A stretch of 6,073 nt of DNA, taken from NCBI GenBank assembly GCA_905479905.1, contig CAJQOK010000432.1:1-6073 (forward strand). Direction: 5' to 3'. This document shows positions 1 to 5,561 of this stretch, piece by piece (position 1 is the stretch's first letter; each line of letters starts with the position of its first letter). This DNA is from an uncultured Aliterella sp. Its GTDB lineage: Bacteria; Cyanobacteriota; Cyanobacteriia; Cyanobacteriales; Chroococcidiopsidaceae. A model generated the notes under the pieces. The model saw only the letters and a program-made list of their open reading frames with translations, was not told where the DNA came from and ran no database searches. A program made the position numbers and the translations under genes.

Positions 1-378
1 CCAAACGCAATTGTGTATCGAGATCCAGCTTGTACTTGCTGCGGTGCTTGGATGAAGCACTTGCAATCTCAAGGATTTACCGTAAAAAATGTTCCCACGA
101 CTGACATAATTACCTTTAAACACGAACAGGGTGTAACCGACGATTTAGCCTCTTGTCATACAGCAATAATTGATGGCTACGTTGTAGAAGGTCACGTTCC
201 TAGCAACGATATTAAGCGGTTATTGGCACAAAAACCCAGTAATATTAGAGGTATTGCAGTTCCCGGTATGCCTGTAGGTACGCCAGGAATGGAAATGGGC
301 GATAAAAAAGATTCTTACGCTGTAGTTTCTTTTGATAAAAAAGGACAAACTAAAGTTTTCAAACAATATTCTTTTTAA
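1..378 (+). CDS. DUF411 family putative metal-binding protein (5' end cut by window edge)
   Basis: The frame is open from base 1 to the TAA at 376-378, giving 125 visible residues; the true start and any signal peptide lie upstream. A GTG at 13 is in frame but is just an internal Val codon, since the conserved N-terminal strand (Val-Tyr-Arg-Asp-Pro) runs through it. What is seen: a cysteine cluster PACTCCGAW near the visible N terminus, the SCHTA motif mid-protein, GHVP soon after, and a Met/Gly-rich PGMPVGTPGMEMG near the C terminus. Together these are diagnostic of DUF411 (PF04214). Known of the family: small, often exported proteins with a thioredoxin-like feel, frequently found near copper or other metal-resistance genes; the Cys, His and Met residues are presumed metal ligands. 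Role here in metal binding is inferred. The next gene begins 3 bases later, so the two are probably cotranscribed. Confidence 0.9.
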   Translation, partial: PNAIVYRDPACTCCGAWMKHLQSQGFTVKNVPTTDIITFKHEQGVTDDLASCHTAIIDGYVVEGHVPSNDIKRLLAQKPSNIRGIAVPGMPVGTPGMEMGDKKDSYAVVSFDKKGQTKVFKQYSF

Positions 379-381
379 GGT

Positions 382-612
382 ATGCAGCAAGAAAAAATAT
401 TGTGGTTAGTTAAAGGTGTTGGCGGCTTGCTGTGCATTGGTTTAGGCTTAAGCGTCTTTGGTGAAGCTTTGAGTCGCAAAATTAGCGGCGATGGCTGGTT
501 TTGGATTGGTACAGCAAGTTTGGTTATATTTAACTTTGGTTTGTGTTTAATGTTTGATAGCCACAATCATCAGACCCGACTAACAAAGTTGAAGCAAGAA
601 AAGTTAGTCTAA
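382..612 (+). CDS. Small two-helix membrane protein, unknown function
   Basis: This encodes 76 residues with two hydrophobic stretches, about residues 7-29 and 39-58, separated by a short polar turn (SRKISGDG). A charged, Lys-rich C-terminal tail (about 60-76, with HNH at 61-63) follows. No family is recognised. It starts only 3 bases after the DUF411 stop; the AAGG at 377-380 is too close to the ATG to be a good Shine-Dalgarno, so translation is probably coupled to the upstream gene. Codon pattern and the clear membrane topology favour a real gene over a chance frame. Context suggests a membrane partner of the metal-binding protein, but this is inference from position alone. The antisense frame at 375-566 is its shadow. 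Confidence 0.7.
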   Translation: MQQEKILWLVKGVGGLLCIGLGLSVFGEALSRKISGDGWFWIGTASLVIFNFGLCLMFDSHNHQTRLTKLKQEKLV

Positions 613-622
613 AAATCGTCAT

Positions 623-639
623 AAAAAATAGATTTTTTT
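623..639 (+). terminator. Possible weak A/T-only terminator after the membrane protein gene
   Basis: Ten bases after the stop codon, seven bases AAAAAAT (623-629) can pair with ATTTTTT (632-638) across AG, ending in a run of seven T (633-639). The stem is pure A-T and so weak, but the position and T-tract fit the end of the DUF411/membrane-protein transcript. Confidence 0.25.
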
Positions 640-948
640 AACTACTTTAATAAAAATGTAGTACAGATTCATCTTAGCTTCTGAAACTTGCATAGAGATT
701 ATTTATCCGCTCTAGCGGAGGCGATTTCACCTTTTTCACACTATTAGCGAAACTTGAAGAAGTAGTGTTAATTATTCTTGATAATTAAATGTAAACTAAG
801 TATCCTAACGGTTGCCAATAAAGAATAGTAACTATTGGTGTCCGGCTATTACGGTTATACGTTGAACCACAATGGGGTATTGCATGATTACGCTCAATTC
901 TTATTATTGATATGCAATGTTAATAAGGGCGATATATTATCTAAATAA

Positions 949-978
949 TTGACATAATTGTCTAATAAATGGTAATGT
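949..978 (+). promoter_or_regulatory. Possible promoter for the RTX gene
   Basis: A perfect -35 hexamer TTGACA (949-954) is followed after 18 bases by TAATGT (973-978), a poor -10 that matches three of six consensus bases. The -35 overlaps a small dyad, GACA-TAAT-TGTC (951-962), which could be an operator. Use of this site would give the RTX gene a 5' UTR of roughly 330 bases. A second, weaker candidate is TTGATA (1217-1222) with TGTAAA (1241-1246), much closer to the gene. Confidence 0.25.
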
Positions 979-1176
979 TTGCACGGGTGCATCGTTTGAA
1001 TTCAGAAAATATTTTGGCTCGTGTAAACATCAACCATAAATTTCATGAACACCCAAATTCTTGGTAATTTTTGTAAATCTTCCATAGCACTGACTATTGA
1101 AGTAAGTCTCAATGTAACGACTCTTGTTTCCTAGAAATATAGGCTTAAACTCCTCAACAAACGAAGTAGATAGGTA

Positions 1177-1184
1177 GCGATCGC
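1177..1184. repeat. HIP1 octamer GCGATCGC
   Basis: Palindromic octamer highly over-represented in many cyanobacterial genomes. This copy is in the RTX leader region. Confidence 0.8.
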
Positions 1185-1317
1185 CACTTCCAAGCTTACA
1201 GCTAACTCTGTACGTCTTGATAAGACTATGCAACCAACAATGTAAACCAAAGCCTGTCATGGTAACGGATATTCACACGCCCAAACATGGCAGATCTAAA
1301 CAATCAGGTAAATACAA

Positions 1318-2658
1318 ATGGAATTTGACGACAATTTGCTATCTCCAAAAGCAGCTAAGTTAGCTGCCGAATTGCAAGCAGACTTACAACAAGTTGTTCC
1401 GCCTTCAAGAGCTTTAGCCCTGCAACTTGAAGAGGAAGTTATATCAGCAACAAACTCTCAAGCTCGATTTAACCTTGACGCTGCAACTGCGTCCACGCCA
1501 ATTGAGGGTACGCCTGGTAATGATATTCGCGTTGGCACTAACGATAGCGATCTAATCTTTGGGTTAGATGGTGATGATGGCATCTTTAGTCTTGATGGCA
1601 ACGATACAGTTTTTGGTGGTGGTGGGGTTGACATCATTATCGGTGGCGGTGGGGATGACTCCCTTAATGGTGAAGACGGTAATGACTTGATTTTTGGAGA
1701 CTCGCAAGTATTTGGTGCTGGTGGGGACGACTTCATCAGTGGCGGTAACGGGTTTGATGTTGCCTTTGGTGGAGTTGGCAATGACACCATCAACGGAGAC
1801 AATGGCACAGATACTCTAGATGGTGAACAAGGAAATGATATCCTCAATGGCGGGCAAGCAACGGACAACTTGTTTGGCGGTGATGGAAATGATTCACTAA
1901 GCGGCGGTAGTGAAGACGATTTTTTAAGCGGAGGGAATGATAATGACATTCTCAACGGCAATACAGGCAACGATCGCGTTTTTGGTGATGGGGGCAATGA
2001 TCGCATATTTGGAAATGAAGGGGCTGATATCCTCAATGGTGGTGAAGGGAATGATGTAGTTTTTGGCGGCACGGGAAACGATCGCTTTTTTGCAGGTTCG
2101 GGCAACGACCAAGTCTTCGGCGAAGATGGTGATGACAACGCTGATGGGGAAACTGGAGATGATTTCTTAAGTGGCGGGAATGGTAAAGATACACTCTTTG
2201 GAAGTATAGGCAAAGACTTCCTCGCTGGTGATGGAGGAGACGATCTACTTGTTGGTGGAGTTGGTAACGATACCCTAAGTGGTGGAACTGGTGACGATAC
2301 TTTAATAGGCGTTGACCCTTTCGTTCCAGCTTTTGGATTCGGTAGGAACGAGATTGATATCTTAACTGGTGGGCCAGGAAGCGATAGTTTTATCCTTGGG
2401 GACGATAACAACGTCTACTACAGTTTAAATGAATCTGATGCTATTGGCTTTGCTACAATTACTGACTTTAACTCTACCCACGATACAATCCAGCTTAACG
2501 GAACCAAAGAGCAATATTCTTTATCTCAAGGTTATACAAATTCGGGAGCAGTATTTACTAACATCTTCTTAAATACATCCGACCAAACGAGTGACCTAAT
2601 TTCCACAGTACAAAACGTCAAAATTGATGACTTTAGTAGTGGCTTTAGGTTCGTTTAA
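1318..2658 (+). CDS. RTX-repeat (hemolysin-type calcium-binding) protein
   Basis: A 446-residue acidic protein. Residues 1-63 form a probably helical, non-repetitive N terminus with no signal peptide. From residue 64 to 330 there are 29 nonapeptides of the GGxGxDxUx type (for example [18 protein letters not shown]), interrupted only by a 6-residue GDSQVF at 127-132; a 30th unit, GGPGSDSFI, follows at 351-359 after a spacer. Residues about 360-446 form the cap seen in cyanobacterial RTX proteins (TITDFN, DTIQLNG) and end in a hydrophobic tail. Known: such repeats fold into a calcium-filled beta-roll and mark type I secretion substrates with an uncleaved C-terminal signal. No catalytic domain is visible, so it may be a surface or extracellular matrix protein; this is inference. 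The ATG is the first possible start, since an in-frame TAA sits at 1309-1311; AGG at 1306-1308 is a weak ribosome binding site. No ABC exporter or HlyD/TolC partner is in the window. Confidence 0.92.
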   Translation: MEFDDNLLSPKAAKLAAELQADLQQVVPPSRALALQLEEEVISATNSQARFNLDAATASTPIEGTPGNDIRVGTNDSDLIFGLDGDDGIFSLDGNDTVFGGGGVDIIIGGGGDDSLNGEDGNDLIFGDSQVFGAGGDDFISGGNGFDVAFGGVGNDTINGDNGTDTLDGEQGNDILNGGQATDNLFGGDGNDSLSGGSEDDFLSGGNDNDILNGNTGNDRVFGDGGNDRIFGNEGADILNGGEGNDVVFGGTGNDRFFAGSGNDQVFGEDGDDNADGETGDDFLSGGNGKDTLFGSIGKDFLAGDGGDDLLVGGVGNDTLSGGTGDDTLIGVDPFVPAFGFGRNEIDILTGGPGSDSFILGDDNNVYYSLNESDAIGFATITDFNSTHDTIQLNGTKEQYSLSQGYTNSGAVFTNIFLNTSDQTSDLISTVQNVKIDDFSSGFRFV

Positions 2659-2728
2659 CTTCAACGTCGTAATTTTTCAACCATAATGTACTGATTTGGC
2701 AGTGATTCTTACGACGGATAACTGCAAG

Positions 2729-2761
2729 GCATTTTGGGATGAATACTTCATCCCAAAATGC
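2729..2761. terminator. Perfect 15-bp hairpin between convergent genes
   Basis: GCATTTTGGGATGAA (2729-2743) pairs perfectly with TTCATCCCAAAATGC (2747-2761) across the 3-base loop TAC. It lies 70 bases after the RTX stop and 81 bases from the cupin stop on the other strand. Position and stability indicate a transcription terminator or mRNA 3'-end stabiliser usable from either side. It lacks a clear run of T on either strand, so it is not a textbook intrinsic terminator. Confidence 0.65.
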
Positions 2762-2802
2762 TACTTTCATAAACTAAATTGCCCCAATTGTTTACTAGGA
2801 AG

Positions 2803-2836
2803 TTCTCACCACAATGCTGTTAGCTTTTGGTGAGGA
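2803..2836 (-). terminator. Second hairpin just past the cupin stop
   Basis: CTCACCA (2805-2811) pairs with TGGTGAG (2828-2834); one T-G and one T-A pair extend the stem to nine (2803-2836). The loop is 16 bases. It begins 6 bases beyond the cupin stop codon on the minus strand, as expected for an operon-end structure, but no T-tract follows it. It may act together with the perfect hairpin at 2729-2761. Confidence 0.4.
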
Positions 2837-2842
2837 AGCATA

Positions 2843-3187
2843 TTACTGTTCGTCGCGTCCGTGAACTTGGGCGGGTGGACTTGTAGCTTCGACGGCGGTA
2901 AAGGATTCTAAGATTTTGTAGGTATGAGAAGAACCTTTAGGAACAACCCAAGAATTGCCAGGTTCTAACAAAATCATTTGTCCTTCAATGTGCAGTTCAG
3001 CTTTGCCACTAATTACATAACCAACGGTTTCATACTCGCGCGTACCTGGGGGTTTTGGTTCTGGTGTTGGTTCTTCGTTTTCCCACAAACGCATAGATAC
3101 AGATTTACCAGAGGCGAGATATTTTTGTCCTAATTGACCTGTGGGGGAAGTAGTCGAATCGACTTTTTTTACACTTGTATCGCTCAT
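2843..3187 (-). CDS. Small cupin-domain protein
   Basis: A 114-residue, single-domain cupin with no signal peptide. Motif 2 is clear at residues 77-88: G77, then P83-x-G85 and H88 (PKGSSH). Motif 1 is degenerate: E53 and the following YVISG (57-61) are present, but the usual His-x-His pair is missing (the place is filled by PPGTREYE, 46-53). With two of three His ligands lost it may bind metal weakly or not at all, or use other residues; H66 and H109 also exist. Known: cupins are beta-barrels serving as enzymes, sugar isomerases, or ligand-sensing proteins, so fold does not give function. The ATG is well supported by AGGAG (minus strand, 3194-3198) six bases upstream. It is the last gene of the minus-strand cluster, 25 bases after the MRJP-like gene, and has the best ribosome binding site of the group, implying independent or higher translation. 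Confidence 0.88.
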   Translation of the reverse strand: MSDTSVKKVDSTTSPTGQLGQKYLASGKSVSMRLWENEEPTPEPKPPGTREYETVGYVISGKAELHIEGQMILLEPGNSWVVPKGSSHTYKILESFTAVEATSPPAQVHGRDEQ

Positions 3188-3193
3188 AGGTAT

Positions 3194-3198
3194 CTCCT
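3194..3198 (-). promoter_or_regulatory. Strong Shine-Dalgarno of the cupin gene
   Basis: AGGAG on the minus strand, six bases from the ATG at 3185-3187. It fixes the cupin start and contrasts with the absence of such a site before the other genes of this cluster. Confidence 0.8.
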
Positions 3199-3212
3199 AT
3201 AAATTTAAGTAA

Positions 3213-4370
3213 CTATTTCAGTAAAACTGGCTGGGCATTAACGCGGAGGCGAAATAAGCTGTAAGGCTTTTGGCGCAAATCTTTGCCGTTTTGGTATTGC
3301 GCCTGACGGTGGAGTTGATTGGCGGTGAAATAAAGGTAGCCGTTACGGGCTAGAGACATAGTATCGGGCCAAAGTACGCGATCATCATTAACTAAAGTTT
3401 CGTAAGATCCATTAGGCGATCGCCTTTGAATAGCATTTTGCTCGTAATTAGTTAAATAGACGCGGTTTTGAGAGTCGGACTCTAAGCCATCAGATGCGCC
3501 GCCTTTTTCCCCCAAGTCTACAACCGTTGCTGCTACTTGTTCGTCAGTTATTTGCTCGTTTGCTAAAGCATCGGTACTGACGCTATACAATCGCCGTCCA
3601 GCTAAGGGACAGTAATATAATGTTTTGCCGTCGGCACTAATAGCGATACCATCAGAGCCGATAGTAATAGGCGTGGAGGGCTGATTTGCAGAGGGACGAT
3701 TGCGAACTACTTGACCTTCAACGCTAGGTAAAAAGTTTTTGACCGCTTTAGTTGAAGGATGATCGTTTAATCGCCGCCAGCTTTTACCCGAATCTAGGTC
3801 TACAACAATAATTCCATTAGGGCCGTTGCCGGAAGAATCGGTAATGTAGGCAATTCCAGCCTTACCTCGCCGCAAATCAAAGCGGATGTCGTTGAGATAA
3901 GTTGTAGGCAAAGCTACTTCTTGCGGAAACAAGATAGTTTTAAAGACGCGGTTTTGTTTAAGGTCAACACCAATTAGTTTTGGCCCACCGTAAGTTGTCG
4001 GGCCAAACTTAATACTTCCGGTATCTAGTAGCCATAGACGATCTTGAGGATCTATAACTACGCTTTGCACTGAAACTAGCGAATCAGTTTGTTTGCTGAG
4101 ATTTAAGCGATTAATTTGAGCGTTAGGATAAGCTACCGTGCGACCGTTTTTGACTTCCGCCACGGTGTAATCTACCTTGTCACCCCAGCGAGGGAAATTG
4201 ACAAAAATTCGACCATTAGCGGAAACAGTCACACCTGTAGGCATAGGCCCACTAAAAGAGGCAACTTGTTCGATATTGCCTACCTTTTTTTCTTGGGGTA
4301 GCGCTTGGACGGGAGATGTAAAAGTTACAGCAGATAGAAGGCAAAGAATAAAAGGGTTTAGATATTTCAC
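3213..4370 (-). CDS. Exported MRJP/yellow-family beta-propeller protein
   Basis: A 385-residue protein. Residues 1-23 are a signal peptide: a Lys, a hydrophobic core, then V-Q-A with probable cleavage before L24. No lipobox is seen, so a periplasmic or secreted soluble protein is expected. The rest resembles the major royal jelly protein/yellow family (PF03022), related in fold to SMP-30/gluconolactonase propellers: [17 protein letters not shown] (104-120), YLNDIRFD (158-165), [20 protein letters not shown] (174-193), [18 protein letters not shown] (239-256), [16 protein letters not shown] (293-308), LWPDTMS (333-339). N160, D240, D294 and D336 sit where propeller-centre metal ligands could be. 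Bacterial members have no firmly assigned reaction; lactonase activity is only a possibility. The start is GTG (4370-4368), overlapping the dehydrogenase TGA by 4 bases (GTGA), with no Shine-Dalgarno, so translation is likely coupled. The signal peptide right after this GTG supports the start. It ends with TAG, 25 bases before the cupin ATG. Confidence 0.88.
   Translation of the reverse strand: MKYLNPFILCLLSAVTFTSPVQALPQEKKVGNIEQVASFSGPMPTGVTVSANGRIFVNFPRWGDKVDYTVAEVKNGRTVAYPNAQINRLNLSKQTDSLVSVQSVVIDPQDRLWLLDTGSIKFGPTTYGGPKLIGVDLKQNRVFKTILFPQEVALPTTYLNDIRFDLRRGKAGIAYITDSSGNGPNGIIVVDLDSGKSWRRLNDHPSTKAVKNFLPSVEGQVVRNRPSANQPSTPITIGSDGIAISADGKTLYYCPLAGRRLYSVSTDALANEQITDEQVAATVVDLGEKGGASDGLESDSQNRVYLTNYEQNAIQRRSPNGSYETLVNDDRVLWPDTMSLARNGYLYFTANQLHRQAQYQNGKDLRQKPYSLFRLRVNAQPVLLK
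3415..3424. repeat. Extended HIP1 site GGCGATCGCC
   Basis: Full 10-base HIP1 palindrome inside the MRJP-like gene; supports a cyanobacterial host. Confidence 0.8.
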
Positions 4371-5536
4371 GGTTTGAGAACAACTTTGATGCAGTTATCT
4401 TTTTTGTGCTTAAAGATTTCGTAGGCGTGGGGTGCGTCTTCTATTTTCATCCGGTGAGTAATGATGTAAGAAGGATCGATATCCCCGTTTTGGATATGTT
4501 CGAGTAACGGGCGGAAGTATCTATGTACGTGGGTTTGCCCTGTTTTCATTGTCAAACCTTTGTTCATAAAAGCGCCCATTGGTACTTTGTCTATAAAGCC
4601 AGTGTAAACACCAGGTACGGACACTGTGCCACCTTTACGGCAGGCAACGATCGCTTGACGTAAAGCTGTAGGGCGATCGGTTTCCAAACGCAACGCTTGT
4701 TTTGCTTGGTCGTAGAATCCATCCAAACCTGTTCCGTGTGCCTCCATTCCCACCGCATCCATACAAGAATCTGGCCCACGTCCCCCAGTCATTTCCTTAA
4801 GTGCTTCCCCTGCATCTACTTCTTCGTAGTTAATGATTTCTGCTTTGCTTTGTTCTTCTGCCATTTTCAATCGTTCGGGAACTCGGTCAATAGCAATTAC
4901 TCTTTCAGCGCCCAGCATATAAGCGCTTTTAATCGCAAACTGTCCCACAGGGCCACAACCCCAAATTGCTACCGTATCCCCAGGTTTAATATCGCAGTTT
5001 TCCGCCGCCATGTATCCGGTGGGGAATATGTCGGTAAGAAACAAAACTTGTTCGTCGGTTAGTCCGTCAGGAATCTTAAATAAGCCAGTATCAGCAAAGG
5101 GAACACGGGCGTATTCAGCTTGTCCGCCAGCATAACCGCCCGTCAAATGAGAGTAGCCGAAAAGACCAGAAGGGGAATAACCCATGATTTTTTCTACCAT
5201 CCAAGCGTTGGGATTGGAGTTATCGCACAACGACCACAAATCGCGGTTGCAGAAAAAGCATGACCCGCAGGAAATTGTAAAAGGAACAACAACGCGATCG
5301 CCTATACTGACATTTTTAACGGCGCTACCGAGTTCAACCACTTCTCCCATAAATTCATGTCCGAGGATGTCTCCGGGCTTCATGGTGGGGTTAAAACCAT
5401 TATAAAGATGCAAGTCAGAACCACAAATTGCGGTAGATGTAATTTTAATAATTGCATCGCGCGGATTGATAATTTTGGGATCGGGTACGGTGTCAACTCG
5501 GACATCGTTCGTGCCATGCCAGCAAACTGCTTTCAT
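4367..5536 (-). CDS. Zinc-dependent alcohol dehydrogenase, formaldehyde-dehydrogenase-like (complete)
   Basis: A 389-residue medium-chain dehydrogenase starting MKAVCWHG. The frame extends upstream to a TTG at 5578, but that would overlap the preceding gene and add a non-conserved tail; the ATG at 5536-5534 matches the usual N terminus and leaves a 25-base gap. Numbering from this Met: catalytic zinc ligands C38 (AICGSD), H60-E61 (GHEF) and probably D169 (LTDIFPTGY); structural zinc cysteines C90, C93, C96 and C104; Rossmann loop GCGPVG (193-198), with D217 after strand two favouring NAD(H). The long segment about residues 105-140 and the TDIFPTGY motif are typical of the formaldehyde-dehydrogenase-like branch (FDH_like), which in Pseudomonas putida also uses Asp as zinc ligand. 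Expected reaction: reversible NAD-linked oxidation of an alcohol or aldehyde in the cytoplasm; substrate unknown. No Shine-Dalgarno is seen. A tandem paralogue lies upstream and the exported propeller gene overlaps its stop. Confidence 0.93.
   Translation of the reverse strand: MKAVCWHGTNDVRVDTVPDPKIINPRDAIIKITSTAICGSDLHLYNGFNPTMKPGDILGHEFMGEVVELGSAVKNVSIGDRVVVPFTISCGSCFFCNRDLWSLCDNSNPNAWMVEKIMGYSPSGLFGYSHLTGGYAGGQAEYARVPFADTGLFKIPDGLTDEQVLFLTDIFPTGYMAAENCDIKPGDTVAIWGCGPVGQFAIKSAYMLGAERVIAIDRVPERLKMAEEQSKAEIINYEEVDAGEALKEMTGGRGPDSCMDAVGMEAHGTGLDGFYDQAKQALRLETDRPTALRQAIVACRKGGTVSVPGVYTGFIDKVPMGAFMNKGLTMKTGQTHVHRYFRPLLEHIQNGDIDPSYIITHRMKIEDAPHAYEIFKHKKDNCIKVVLKP
4371..4396 (-). repeat. 26-base direct repeat, copy 1 (3' end of complete dehydrogenase gene)
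   Basis: This stretch encodes the C-terminal NCIKVVLKP region and matches 5566-5591 at 25 of 26 bases. The copies differ only by G/A at a synonymous position. It reflects the tandem duplication of the dehydrogenase genes. Confidence 0.75.
5294..5301. repeat. HIP1 octamer GCGATCGC
   Basis: Third HIP1 copy, inside the complete dehydrogenase gene. Confidence 0.8.
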
Positions 5537-5561
5537 AAGGGTATTTGGTGAGGTTTTTAAC

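Larger units (their letters stand above)
613..1317. other. Long AT-rich intergenic leader with many inverted repeats, no convincing gene
   Basis: About 705 bases between the membrane-protein stop and the RTX start. No frame with a ribosome binding site or recognisable product was found; a 76-codon minus-strand frame (1030-1260) lacks a Shine-Dalgarno and resembles nothing known. Short inverted repeats seen directly: TCCGCT/AGCGGA (706-719), ACACTA/TAGTGT (738-743 with 763-768), TTAATTAT/ATAATTAA (768-788), AATAGT/ACTATT around one base (824-836), ATTGCAT/ATGCAAT (879-885 with 912-918), TGCAC/GTGCA around GG (980-991), and GTCTT/AAGAC (1214-1226). One HIP1 octamer lies at 1177-1184. The segment could be a long 5' UTR, a regulatory region for the RTX gene, an unannotated small RNA, or decayed coding sequence; the sequence does not decide. 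Confidence 0.5.

Noticed and set aside
375..566. 63-codon minus-strand frame
   Set aside because: Antisense to the two-helix membrane protein, whose hydrophobic segments are far more protein-like.
683..756. Direct repeat GAAACTTG at 683-690 and 749-756
   Set aside because: Only eight bases in AT-rich DNA, with no matching partner site or flanking symmetry; compatible with chance.
1030..1260. 76-codon minus-strand frame in the RTX leader
   Set aside because: No Shine-Dalgarno, no recognisable domain and no partner genes; it could be a remnant but I cannot support it as a gene.
1507..2310. Regular 27-base periodicity resembling a tandem repeat or CRISPR-like array
   Set aside because: The period is the codon image of nine-residue RTX units; the repeats are imperfect at DNA level, lack unique spacers and lie inside one continuous reading frame.
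1458..2411. 317-codon minus-strand open frame, rich in Ser and Pro
   Set aside because: It mirrors the RTX repeats exactly; the Gly-Asp-Asn codons read backwards give Ser/Pro without stops. No start signal or family resemblance.
4697..5062. 121-codon plus-strand frame opposite the dehydrogenase
   Set aside because: Antisense shadow of a well-conserved zinc dehydrogenase; its sequence shows no family features.
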